64,000 nt of DNA from Bradyrhizobium vignae (GTDB taxonomy: Bacteria > Pseudomonadota > Alphaproteobacteria > Rhizobiales > Xanthobacteraceae): assembly GCF_004114425.1 (NCBI RefSeq), contig NZ_RDQF01000016.1, forward strand, positions 97,496-161,495. The letters run 5' to 3'. The notes below the pieces were generated by a model. That model did no database searches and was not told where the DNA came from. It worked only from the letters and a program-made list of their open reading frames with translations. Shown piece after piece: positions 17,617 to 25,427 of this stretch (position 1 is the first letter of the stretch; every line of letters begins with the position of its first letter). The translations under genes were made by a program, and so were the position numbers.

Positions 17617-18594
17617 CTAAGTCGCCGGCTTGAGCACCGGGGTCCACTTCGCGATCTCGTTCTTGACCAGGGTGGCCAGCGCTTCCGGCGTCCGTTCGGC
17701 GGGACCCGGGATGACGCTGCCGAGTTCGAGCAGGCGCTTGCGCACGGTCTCGTCATCGAGCGCCTTGGCGGCCGCTGCGTTCAGACTCGCCACGATCGCA
17801 GGCGAGGTTCCCTTCGGGGCGAACATCGCATTCCAAGCCTGGGCCTGGAACTTCGGCAAGCCCGCTTCCACCGTCGTCGGCACGTTCGGCAGCGACGGAT
17901 TGCGCTCCGGTGTTGCGATCGCATAGGCCTTGATGGTGCCGGCATTGATCTGCGGCACCGCGTTGACGATCTGGTCGCACATGTAGTCGACCTGGCCCGC
18001 CACCAGCGCATTCATCGCAGGGCCCGTACCGTTGAAGGGCACGCCGACCGGCTTGATGTCGAGGATCGAGTGCAGAAGCTCGCATGAGACGTGCGAGACC
18101 GATCCGACACCGGCATGCGCGGCATTCAACTTCTCTGTGTTCGCCTTCACATAGGTAACGAACTCGTTCAGATCCTTCGGCGGAAAGTCCCTGCGTGCGA
18201 GGATCAGGATCGGTGTGCCCGCGAGCAGCGCGATCGGCTCGAAATCCTTCTCGGGATGATAGGCGAGCTTCGGATAGAGCGGCACCGATGCCGCATGGGT
18301 GCCCATGTGGCCGGTGATCAGCGTATAGCCATCATTGGCCGCGCGCGCAGCGCGCGTCGTCGCGGTGGTGCCGCCGGCACCGACGACGTTCTCGATGATG
18401 ATGCTTTGTCCCAGCGTCTGCGCCATGTGCGCGGTGATGATGCGCGCGACGACATCGGTCGGGCCACCGGCCGCAAACGGCACGATCGTGGTGATGCTGC
18501 GCGTCGGATAGGTCTGCGCCTCAGCCGGTGCAACAAGGCCCAACGAGGCGAGCGCTACGGCACATGCGCCCGTGAGCGCGCGAATGAAGGTCAT
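17617..18594 (-). CDS. Tripartite tricarboxylate transporter solute-binding protein (TctC/Bug family)
   Basis: 325 residues. Signal peptide 1-26 ends in APAEAQ. The mature part has Bug-family marks: YPTRSITTIVPFAAGGPTDVVAR, VVGAGGTTATTRAARAANDGYTL and the PFNGTGPAMNALVAGQVDYMCDQ region that binds carboxylates. It is the periplasmic receptor for the TctA/TctB pair encoded upstream on the same strand, separated by ~180 bases with a hairpin and repeat. Bug proteins bind citrate, aromatic acids, amino acids and others; the ligand cannot be read. Confidence 0.9.
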   Translation of the reverse strand: MTFIRALTGACAVALASLGLVAPAEAQTYPTRSITTIVPFAAGGPTDVVARIITAHMAQTLGQSIIIENVVGAGGTTATTRAARAANDGYTLITGHMGTHAASVPLYPKLAYHPEKDFEPIALLAGTPILILARRDFPPKDLNEFVTYVKANTEKLNAAHAGVGSVSHVSCELLHSILDIKPVGVPFNGTGPAMNALVAGQVDYMCDQIVNAVPQINAGTIKAYAIATPERNPSLPNVPTTVEAGLPKFQAQAWNAMFAPKGTSPAIVASLNAAAAKALDDETVRKRLLELGSVIPGPAERTPEALATLVKNEIAKWTPVLKPAT

Positions 18595-18622
18595 GGTATC
18601 GGTCCCTTGAACACAAACAAAG

Positions 18623-18644
18623 ATGCCGGCCCAAAGGCCGGCAT
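18623..18644 (-). terminator. Hairpin between tctA and tctC
   Basis: Perfect 9-base stem ATGCCGGCC / GGCCGGCAT with a 4-base loop in the tctA-tctC gap. Followed on the minus strand by CTTTGTTT, only a weak T-tract. It may be a partial terminator or an mRNA processing and stability element that sets the tctC level apart from the membrane subunits. Confidence 0.55.
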
Positions 18645-18727
18645 TTTCATTTCACGAAGCCGTCACACAAGTCGATTCGACTTCCGAATGCGGCGCGTCG
18701 ACGCAGGCGAGCACGGCTTTCATATGA

Positions 18728-18771
18728 GCATGATGTTTCCGGAAAACCGCTTCGCGCTTTTCCGGATCATG
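18728..18771. repeat. Palindromic repeat at the 3' end of tctA
   Basis: Near-identical to the 3281-3325 palindrome: GCATGAT, TTTCCGGAAAACCGCTTCGC, then CTTTTCCGGATCATG. It ends two bases before the tctA stop codon, the same placement and orientation as the ilvC copy. Confidence 0.8.
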
Positions 18772-18773
18772 TT

Positions 18774-20291
18774 TCAGTTCTCGGATTCGGTGAACACCTC
18801 GTCGCGCTTCGATCGCAACGCAGGCAGCACCGTAAGGACGAGAAGGCCCGCCGCGACCGCCAGCAGCACCGCCGACAACGGACGCATCACGAACACGCTC
18901 CAGTCGCCGCGCGAGATCAGCAGCGCACGGCGGAGGTTCTCCTCCATCAGCGGTCCCAGCACCATGCCGAGCAGCAGCGGGGCAGGCTCGAAATCGTGCT
19001 TGATCAGCCAGTAGCCGACGAGACCGAACACACCGGCAAGGATGACGTCGACCGGCGCGTTGTTCACCGAATAGATGCCGATCGCGCAGAAGATCACGAT
19101 CGAGGGGAACATCAGCCGGTACGGCACGCGCAGGAGGCGGACCCAGATTCCCACCAGCGGCAGGTTGATGATGATCAGCATCAGATTGCCGATCCACATC
19201 GAGGCGATCATGCCCCAGACGAGGTCGGGTTGCTTCTGCATCACCTGCGGGCCCGGCACGATGCCGTGGATGGTCATCGCGCCCACCATCAGCGCCATCA
19301 CCGCGTTCGGCGGGATGCCGAGCGTGAGCAGCGGGATGAAGGAGGTCTGCGCGGCGGCGTTGTTGGCGCTCTCCGGCCCCGCGACGCCCTCGATCGCGCC
19401 GCGGCCGAACCGCGACGGGTTCCTGGCGAGCTTCTTCTCGAGCGTATAGGACCCGAATGATGCAATCGTCGCACCGCCGCCGGGCAGGATGCCGAGGATC
19501 GAGCCGAGCACGGTCCCGCGCAGGATCGCGGGAGTCGAATCGACCAGATCCTTTCTGGTCGGCATCAGACCGGTGATCTTCTGCTGCACGAGATCGCGGC
19601 TCATCTCGGCGCCGGCGTCGAGATTGCGGATGATCTCGGCAAAGCCGAATACGCCCATCGCGACCGTCGCAAAGCCGAGGCCGTCGGCGAGTTCCGGAAT
19701 GTTGAAGGCCATGCGGGAGGCGCCGGTCTCGATATCCGAGCCGACCATCGACAGCAAAAGGCCGAACACGATCATCGCGATCGCCTTGAGCACCGAGCCC
19801 TTGGCCAACACGACCGCAAAGATCAGGCCGAGCACCATCAGCGAGAAATACTCCGCCGGACCGAACGCCAGCGCGAGCTTGGTCAAGGGCGCGCCGAGCA
19901 CGGCGATGAGCACGGTCGCGACGCAGCCGGCGAAGAACGAGCCGATCGCGGCGATCGCCAGCGCCGGGCCGGCGCGGCCCTGCCTGGCCATCTGGTGGCC
20001 GTCGATGGCAGTGACAACCGACGTCGCCTCACCGGGTATGTTGACCAGGATCGACGTGGTCGAGCCACCATATTGCGCGCCGTAATAGATGCCGGCGAGC
20101 ATGATCAGTGCGCCGACCGGCGGCAGGCCGAAGGTGATCGGCAGCAGCATCGCGACGGTGGCGATGGTGCCGATGCCCGGGAGCACGCCGACCAGCGTGC
20201 CGACCAGCGCACCGATCAGGCACATCAACAGGTTGATCGGAGAGAAGGCGACGACAAAACCGTGAGCGAGATTGGCAAAAAGCTCCATCAC
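18774..20291 (-). CDS. Tripartite tricarboxylate transporter large membrane subunit (TctA)
   Basis: 505 residues, about 11-12 hydrophobic segments, with the TctA signature region GTLVGVLPGIGTIATVAMLLP near residue 30, its repeat LGSILGILPGGGATIASFGSY near 260, and a PESANNAAAQ motif. It carries out solute translocation with TctB and the TctC-type receptor. The start lies 4 bases after the tctB stop. Confidence 0.93.
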   Translation of the reverse strand: MMELFANLAHGFVVAFSPINLLMCLIGALVGTLVGVLPGIGTIATVAMLLPITFGLPPVGALIMLAGIYYGAQYGGSTTSILVNIPGEATSVVTAIDGHQMARQGRAGPALAIAAIGSFFAGCVATVLIAVLGAPLTKLALAFGPAEYFSLMVLGLIFAVVLAKGSVLKAIAMIVFGLLLSMVGSDIETGASRMAFNIPELADGLGFATVAMGVFGFAEIIRNLDAGAEMSRDLVQQKITGLMPTRKDLVDSTPAILRGTVLGSILGILPGGGATIASFGSYTLEKKLARNPSRFGRGAIEGVAGPESANNAAAQTSFIPLLTLGIPPNAVMALMVGAMTIHGIVPGPQVMQKQPDLVWGMIASMWIGNLMLIIINLPLVGIWVRLLRVPYRLMFPSIVIFCAIGIYSVNNAPVDVILAGVFGLVGYWLIKHDFEPAPLLLGMVLGPLMEENLRRALLISRGDWSVFVMRPLSAVLLAVAAGLLVLTVLPALRSKRDEVFTESEN

Positions 20292-20295
20292 AGCC

Positions 20296-21057
20296 TCACT
20301 GAGCCAGGAAACGCGGGAACATCGGCATCGGCAGCCCGAGCACGTATGGAAACAGGATTGCGCAACCCAGCGTCAGGCAGGCGCCGACGATGGCCGCTTC
20401 AAGCCAGCGCGTCTCCTGCGAGCCCGCCGCCGCGATCATGAAGCTGATAAAGCCCGTGACCACGAGGCCGAGCGGCCGGATTGCCAGCGCGAAGAACAGG
20501 ATCCCGGCCATCACGAACAGCGGCCCGCGCCAGGAATAATGGGCCATTGGCGGCCCATCGGTCAGAAGACCGGTCAAGGCGATTCCGGCCGATAACGCGA
20601 CCAGGAGTCCGCCGAACATGCGTGGCGCCGTACCCGCCCCGAAAGAGAAGCCCCGCATGCCCTGCAGGTCGCTCCCTGCCCACAGCGCGAACAGCGCAAC
20701 CGCCATGAGGACGACGCCTCCGACATAATCCTGAGCCGACCGGATCGTCATGAAAAACGTGAGGATCGCCACCACGAACAGCGGGTAGGAATAGATCAGC
20801 GCGAGCAGCACCTCGGACGATACCTTCTTGGTGTCACCGCTGGCCGCTCCAATCAAGGCTCCAGGCGCGCCGGCAAGCAACGCCGTGGCGTGGCTGATCA
20901 CCACAGCGGTCGGGCCGCGGCCGGTGCCCCAGCCGAAGATCGTCCCGATCGACCAGATCAATTCGAATATCTGCGGCGCAATCGCCAGCAGACAAAAGCC
21001 GAGCGCCACCTTGGTATTTCGGGTGGCCGTCGCTGAGTGGCCCATCGTGTCGGCCAT
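20296..21057 (-). CDS. Tripartite tricarboxylate transporter small membrane subunit (TctB-like)
   Basis: 253 residues, longer than the ~150 of classical TctB. It has about six hydrophobic segments, with the TctB-like four-helix part in the C-terminal half (AQDYVGGVVLMAVALFALW onward). First gene of the tctBAC block; its stop is 4 bases before tctA. The N-terminal ~90 residues hold extra helices of unknown role. Confidence 0.82.
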   Translation of the reverse strand: MADTMGHSATATRNTKVALGFCLLAIAPQIFELIWSIGTIFGWGTGRGPTAVVISHATALLAGAPGALIGAASGDTKKVSSEVLLALIYSYPLFVVAILTFFMTIRSAQDYVGGVVLMAVALFALWAGSDLQGMRGFSFGAGTAPRMFGGLLVALSAGIALTGLLTDGPPMAHYSWRGPLFVMAGILFFALAIRPLGLVVTGFISFMIAAAGSQETRWLEAAIVGACLTLGCAILFPYVLGLPMPMFPRFLAQ

Positions 21058-21139
21058 GCTTGTCTCCTCCGCGACCCTTAAGTCACGAGCACTGTTGTTC
21101 TAAATCGGCTGGAACTGGATACCCCGCCCGGATCACTGC

Positions 21140-21745
21140 CTAGCGATTTTCATCACACAATGCCAGCAAAACCCAACACGCCTCCAGCAGGGGCCAGAGT
21201 GGATTGATGCGCGAAATGGACGCAACCACCGCAACAATCGCGGTCAGAAGCAATGCAGCAATTGAGCGATCGGTCGACTGGGCCAGGATCAAGGCGCTCG
21301 CTGCCATCAGAGCCATCGAGAGCGGAACCAGTGCAGCCTGGATCAGGCCGGGCCAGCGCGATTGGCTGGGGCGGTTCAGGAGCCGACTGACATAACAGGC
21401 AAGCAGCGCCGTCGGCAGGCACATCGCCAGCGTTGCGGCCAGCGCGGCGGGGATGCCCGCGACGGCATAGCCGATTAACGTCACGATAAGCACGTTTGGA
21501 CCTGGCGAGAGCTGCGCGATCGCATAGGCGTCAGTGAACTGCTTGTCGGTCATCCAGTGATTCACCTCGACCGCGATGCGGTGCATCTCGGGCACCGCCG
21601 CCGCGGCTCCGCCGACGGCGAACAGCGACATCGTGGCGAAGGCCAGGAACAGGGCGACCAGGCCGAGCGGTGCGGCGGCGAGATCCGGCTCTTCGACGGC
21701 CGGTGCTGAATCCGAGGACAGGACGGTCCGGAACCTATCCAAAGG
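21140..21745 (-). CDS. Chromate transporter-family protein, single domain
   Basis: About 201 residues if the TTG at 21745 is the start; the next ATG (21631) would cut into the first helix, and extending further upstream would run into the antisense of ssrA. The CHR pattern is clear: LFLAFATMSLFAVGG, then WMTDKQFTDAYAIAQLSPGPNVLIVTLIGYAVAGIPAALAATLA. Short CHR proteins usually work as pairs; no second half is nearby. It may therefore be an orphan subunit or a gene that lost its proper start. Substrate may be chromate or sulfate. Confidence 0.65.
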   Translation of the reverse strand, partial: PLDRFRTVLSSDSAPAVEEPDLAAAPLGLVALFLAFATMSLFAVGGAAAAVPEMHRIAVEVNHWMTDKQFTDAYAIAQLSPGPNVLIVTLIGYAVAGIPAALAATLAMCLPTALLACYVSRLLNRPSQSRWPGLIQAALVPLSMALMAASALILAQSTDRSIAALLLTAIVAVVASISRINPLWPLLEACWVLLALCDENR

Positions 21746-21809
21746 GAACCACAGGATCGCCCTTCCAAGCCTCTGTTTTTTGTGACCTTTACCCCCTATA
21801 TTGGGGGTG

Positions 21810-22132
21810 CCGGTTCGCCGGCTATGGAAATAAACGGTCGTCGTAATAAACCATTCGGACCCGGGGGCGGTACCCGGCGCCTCCACCAAAGCCCAGTATC
21901 GGGCGTGTTCTGAAGCTGAGCTTTGGCGGGGGCGAAATAGGATCGACGAGGGCGTAAAGGGCGTACTTTTTCCCGGTATTGTTCCGCCGTTATCGGGCTA
22001 CTGCAATAGTTGCCAACGACAACTTTGCTCCGGTTGCTCAGGCTGCGTAACGCAGTTTGAAAGACCACTCTAAAGTCCTAGTGGGTTAAGCTCCGCTAGG
22101 CGGGGTTCGGAGGCACCTGGCAACAGAAGCCT
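21810..22132 (+). ncRNA. ssrA: Transfer-messenger RNA, circularly permuted two-piece form
   Basis: The acceptor piece comes first and ends CGCCTCCACCA with CCA at 21886-21888. After an intervening loop the coding piece begins GGGGGCG at 21928, which pairs with CGCCTCC to rebuild the acceptor stem, followed by AAATAGGATCGACGAGGGCG. The tag frame at 22012-22050 encodes ANDNFAPVAQAA and a TAA stop, the alphaproteobacterial degradation tag. A hairpin GGAGGC/GCCTCC near 22110-22133 is the likely 3' end. Both outer ends are approximate. tmRNA frees stalled ribosomes and marks the product for proteolysis; the neighbouring sspB encodes the adaptor that recognises such tags. Confidence 0.93.
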
Positions 22133-22254
22133 CCACTTTACTCTTTTGATTTCTTCCCCGGCGGGGACTCCTGCTCATCCGTCAGGCGCGGTACTATTGC
22201 GGCTTGGCGAGTCGGGCCGGCAGGGTCCGGCTTCGGGGATGCAACAGGACCACC

Positions 22255-22773
22255 ATGGCGACCGATCATATCCGATACGATGTGCTGGCCCGCGACGCGC
22301 TGCGCGGCGTGCTGCGGAAGGTGCTGACCGATGCCGCGGCCCATGGCCTGCCGGGCGAGCACCATTTCTTCATCACCTTCGTATCGAAGGCCGAAGGCGT
22401 GAAGTTGTCGCCGCGGCTGCTCGCGCAATATCCGGACGAGATGACGATCATCCTCCAGCACCAGTTCTGGGACCTGACCGTGCTCGAGGACCGTTTCGAG
22501 GTCGGCTTGTCCTTCGGCGGCATTCCGGAGCGGCTGGTGGTGCCGTTCAGTGCCATCAAGAGCTTCCTCGATCCATCCGTGAAGTTCGGCCTCCAGTTCG
22601 ACACCTCGGACGTCGCCGAGGTCGCACCCGAGAATTTGCCGGCAGCGCCCGCGCCATCGGCCGTGTCGGTCCCGGCACCTGCCACGGAAAAAGCAGAAGC
22701 TGCCGATGAACCGCCCCCGCCGAGCCAGGGCGGCGCCGAAGTCGTGCGGCTCGATCGTTTCCGCAAGAAATGA
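22255..22773 (+). CDS. sspB: SspB-type ClpXP protease adaptor (alphaproteobacterial)
   Basis: 172 residues from the ATG at 22255, preceded by AGGACCACC. The N-terminal domain (~1-115) contains HHFFITF, PRLLAQYPDEMTIILQHQFWDL and FGGIPERLVVPFSAIKSFLDPSV, the SspB substrate-binding fold. A Pro/Ala-rich linker leads to a C-terminal tail GAEVVRLDRFRKK that fits the ClpX-docking tail. It delivers ssrA-tagged proteins to ClpXP. Its gene follows ssrA by about 120 bases. Confidence 0.9.
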   Translation: MATDHIRYDVLARDALRGVLRKVLTDAAAHGLPGEHHFFITFVSKAEGVKLSPRLLAQYPDEMTIILQHQFWDLTVLEDRFEVGLSFGGIPERLVVPFSAIKSFLDPSVKFGLQFDTSDVAEVAPENLPAAPAPSAVSVPAPATEKAEAADEPPPPSQGGAEVVRLDRFRKK

Positions 22774-22874
22774 TCTAGGTTGGGCCCGCGCCCGTCGCAC
22801 ACGGTCAAACTGCCTATATAGAGAAGCACACGAAAAGGCCGTGCGGCATTTCGCGCGGCAGAATGGATGTGCTC

Positions 22875-24290
22875 ATGGCCAAAACGACCCGCGCTTCACG
22901 CCCCGCAACCCGCACCGAGACCGACAGCTTCGGTCCCATCGAGGTGCCCGCCGATCGTTATTGGGGGGCGCAGACCGAGCGTTCGCGCCAGAACTTTCGC
23001 ATCGGCACCGATCGTATGCCGATCTCGCTGGTGCATGCGCTCGGCATCGTCAAACTGGCCGCCGCGCAGTCCAATCTCGAGCTCGGCCTGCTCGACCAGC
23101 GCCGCGCCAATGCCATCATCCGCGCCGCGCGCGAGGTGATCGAGGGCAAGCTCGACGATCATTTCCCGCTTGTGGTGTGGCAGACCGGCTCGGGCACGCA
23201 GAGCAACATGAATCTCAACGAGGTGATCGCCAACCGCGCCAATGAGCTGCTCGGCGGCGACCTCGGCGCCAAGAAGCCGGTGCACCCCAACGACCACGTC
23301 AACATGAGCCAGTCGTCGAACGACTCCTTCCCGACCGCGATGCACATCGCGGCCGCAAGCCGCATCAATGCCGATCTCGTCCCCGCCCTCGGCGAGCTGC
23401 TGCGCGCGCTGCGCAAGAAGGAGAAGGAGTTTTCGAAGATCGTGAAGATCGGCCGCACCCATACGCAGGATGCGACGCCCCTGACGCTCGGCCAGGAATT
23501 TTCCGGCTATGCCGCGCAAGTCGAAAGCGGCATCGCCCGGCTCAAGGTCGCGGTGAAGGACCTCTATCCGCTGGCGCAGGGCGGCACTGCCGTCGGCACC
23601 GGCCTCAACTCGAAGCCGCGCTTTGCAAAACTGTTCGCAAAGCACGTTGCCGGGATCACGAAGCTCCCCTTCACAAGCGCCGCCAACAAATTCGAGGCAC
23701 TGGCCTCGAACGACGCCTATGTGCTGGCGCACGGCGCCATCAATTCGGTCGCGACCGGCCTGTTCAAGATCGCCAACGACATCCGCCTGCTCGGCTCTGG
23801 CCCGCGTTCGGGCCTCGGCGAATTGATCCTGCCGGAGAACGAGCCGGGCTCCTCGATCATGCCGGGCAAGGTCAATCCGACGCAGTGCGAGGCGATGACC
23901 ATGGTGTGCTGCCAGGTATTCGGCAATCACACCGCCATTACCGTCGCCGGCAGCCAGGGCCATTTCGAGCTCAACGTCTACAAGCCCGTGCTGGCCTACA
24001 ACATGCTGCACTCGATCCGCCTGCTGGCCGATGCCGCGCGCTCCTTCACCGAGCATTGCGTCAGCGGCATCCGCGCCGACGAAAAGCGCATCAAAGACCT
24101 GATGGAGCGCTCGCTGATGCTGGTGACGGCGCTGGCCCCGAAGATCGGCTACGACAACGCCGCCAAGGTGGCCAAGACCGCGCATGCCAACGGTACCACG
24201 CTGAAGGAGGAGGCGCTGCGGCTCGGCTTCGTCTCGGCGGAGGAGTTCGACCGCCTGGTGCGCCCGGAGAAGATGACCAGCCCGGGATAG
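22875..24290 (+). CDS. fumC: Class II fumarate hydratase
   Basis: About 471 residues. The iron-independent fumarase interconverts fumarate and malate. It shows the superfamily signature GSSIMPGKVNPTQCEA, the active-site region SQSSNDSFPTAMH, and GRTHTQDATPLTLGQE with the catalytic His. I chose the ATG of MAKTTRASRP at 22875; an ATG four codons upstream is also possible. It lies on the same strand as sspB, 100 bases downstream. Confidence 0.93.
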   Translation: MAKTTRASRPATRTETDSFGPIEVPADRYWGAQTERSRQNFRIGTDRMPISLVHALGIVKLAAAQSNLELGLLDQRRANAIIRAAREVIEGKLDDHFPLVVWQTGSGTQSNMNLNEVIANRANELLGGDLGAKKPVHPNDHVNMSQSSNDSFPTAMHIAAASRINADLVPALGELLRALRKKEKEFSKIVKIGRTHTQDATPLTLGQEFSGYAAQVESGIARLKVAVKDLYPLAQGGTAVGTGLNSKPRFAKLFAKHVAGITKLPFTSAANKFEALASNDAYVLAHGAINSVATGLFKIANDIRLLGSGPRSGLGELILPENEPGSSIMPGKVNPTQCEAMTMVCCQVFGNHTAITVAGSQGHFELNVYKPVLAYNMLHSIRLLADAARSFTEHCVSGIRADEKRIKDLMERSLMLVTALAPKIGYDNAAKVAKTAHANGTTLKEEALRLGFVSAEEFDRLVRPEKMTSPG

Positions 24291-24358
24291 ATTCCGATAG
24301 TCCTCCGTAATGATACGGACGCTCGGCGCTCAAAAATATGCGGTTTTGCGGGCGGGAT

Positions 24359-24372
24359 TTGATTACCGTCAA
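24359..24372. promoter_or_regulatory. FixK/FNR-type box
   Basis: TTGATTACCGTCAA fits TTGA-N6-TCAA. It lies 190 bases upstream of the DUF4169 gene in the 24291-24561 gap, which otherwise shows nothing I can name. Confidence 0.4.
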
Positions 24373-24561
24373 TGTCGCGGCGGGGCGGCGTGCTACGCAG
24401 CCCTTCCGCCCCTCGACCGGGCGAAATTTATCGTTTGGTGGCCCGAGGGGCCGATTGACGAGGACGAGCGAATGGCGATCAACTCTTGTGGGGCGCAACG
24501 CGGCACCCTGTTTCTGAATGTTTCATCCTGCCTGAAGAGGAGCGGATGATGGAGACGCGGC

Positions 24562-24750
24562 ATGGGGAACGTCATCAACCTGAATCGTTTCAGGAAGCGC
24601 GCCGAGCGGGAAGCCTCGGCGAAACAGGCGGACGCCAACCGGGCGAAATTCGGGCGCACGAAGGCGGAACGGTCGGCGGAGGAGAAGCGGGGGGACCAGG
24701 CCAAGCAGCATCTGGACCAGCACCGGATCGATCGCGAGGAGCAGCCATGA
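24562..24750 (+). CDS. DUF4169-family small protein
   Basis: 62 residues, nearly all charged and predicted helical, starting MGNVINLNRFRKRAER, the conserved opening of DUF4169 proteins. GGAG lies 7 bases upstream. Its stop overlaps the start of the following RHH gene (ATGA), so the two are translationally coupled. The chemical function is unknown. Confidence 0.8.
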   Translation: MGNVINLNRFRKRAEREASAKQADANRAKFGRTKAERSAEEKRGDQAKQHLDQHRIDREEQP

Positions 24751-24998
24751 AGTCGCCGGTCGTGAAACGGTCGATCGTCGTCGCCGGTCACAAGACCAGC
24801 GTCAGCCTGGAAGAGGCGTTCTGGAACGGCATGAAGGAAATCTCCGGCCTGCGCAACATGACGTTGTCCGAGCTGGTCGGCGAGATCGACAACAACCGCC
24901 AGCAGGGCAATCTGTCGTCGGCGATCCGTCTCTTCGTCCTGGATTACTTCAAGAGCCGGGCCATGGCCGCCCAGCCGGACAAGGTCCCGGCGCAATAG
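24747..24998 (+). CDS. Ribbon-helix-helix DNA-binding domain protein
   Basis: 83 residues. The strand KRSIVVAGHKTSVSLEEAFWNGMKEI followed by two helices (SELVGEIDNNR, SSAIRLFVLDYF) matches the RHH_4 type (COG4321). Such proteins bind DNA as dimers. GAGGAG precedes the ATG, which overlaps the DUF4169 stop by 4 bases. No toxin partner is seen; the coupled DUF4169 protein is the only candidate companion. Confidence 0.8.
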   Translation: MKSPVVKRSIVVAGHKTSVSLEEAFWNGMKEISGLRNMTLSELVGEIDNNRQQGNLSSAIRLFVLDYFKSRAMAAQPDKVPAQ

Positions 24999-25039
24999 CC
25001 CGTCAGGGGGCGCCCTCGACGGCGCCCCGGCCTCTGCAG

Positions 25040-25056
25040 TTTAAAATCACTCTAAG
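25040..25056. promoter_or_regulatory. Possible Irr (iron control element) box upstream of feoA
   Basis: TTTAAAATCACTCTAAG matches 11 of 14 fixed positions of the rhizobial iron control element (TTTAGAA-N3-TTCTAAA), and lies 60 bases before the feoA start. Irr is the iron regulator of rhizobia, so the position fits, but the match is imperfect. Confidence 0.4.
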
Positions 25057-25115
25057 ATGCAGCTTCGGCGGGCGCGCGCGCTTGACCTCAATGCCCTGCG
25101 TTGAAAATACAGGGC

Positions 25116-25391
25116 ATGACCGACACCACCGACACGCGTTCGCATATGCCGCTGGGCCTGGCCCAGCGTGGCTATACCGGCGTCATCCAGCACCTTGCCG
25201 CCAAGCAGGCGGGCTCGGCGCTCTCGGATGTCGAGCTCGAGAGCCGCCTGATCGAACTCGGCTTCGTCGAGGGCGCCCGGGTCGAGATCTTGCATGAGGG
25301 GCTGGTCGGGGGCGACCCGATCGCCGTGCGAGTCGACAGCATCACCATCGCGGTCCGCCGTCGCGAAGCCATGGCCATCATCGTCGCTTAG
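25116..25391 (+). CDS. feoA: FeoA ferrous iron transport accessory protein
   Basis: 91 residues with an SH3-like FeoA domain: PLGLAQRGYTGVIQ, LESRLIELGFVEGARVEILHEG and DPIAVRVDSITIAVRRREA. The ATG at 25116 has AGGG 1-4 bases upstream and is preferred over a TTG five codons earlier. It supports FeoB, encoded 36 bases downstream, in ferrous iron uptake. Confidence 0.93.
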   Translation: MTDTTDTRSHMPLGLAQRGYTGVIQHLAAKQAGSALSDVELESRLIELGFVEGARVEILHEGLVGGDPIAVRVDSITIAVRRREAMAIIVA

Positions 25392-25427
25392 ATAGCGACG
25401 GGACGCCTCATCCCGGGCCCTTGATAC

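Noticed and set aside
21746..21889. Upstream extension of the chromate transporter frame to an ATG at 21889
   Set aside because: This part is antisense to the acceptor piece of tmRNA and would encode a peptide reading MVEAPGTAPGS, a known artefact of translating tRNA-like genes backwards.
24747..24998. Toxin-antitoxin module made of DUF4169 and RHH
   Set aside because: No toxin fold is recognisable in the DUF4169 partner and both families look like conserved housekeeping genes of alphaproteobacteria; kept only as a low-interest observation.
25082..25111. Promoter-like TTGACC...AATACA before feoA
   Set aside because: The -10 would lie 4 bases before the feoA ATG, placing the transcript start inside the coding region.
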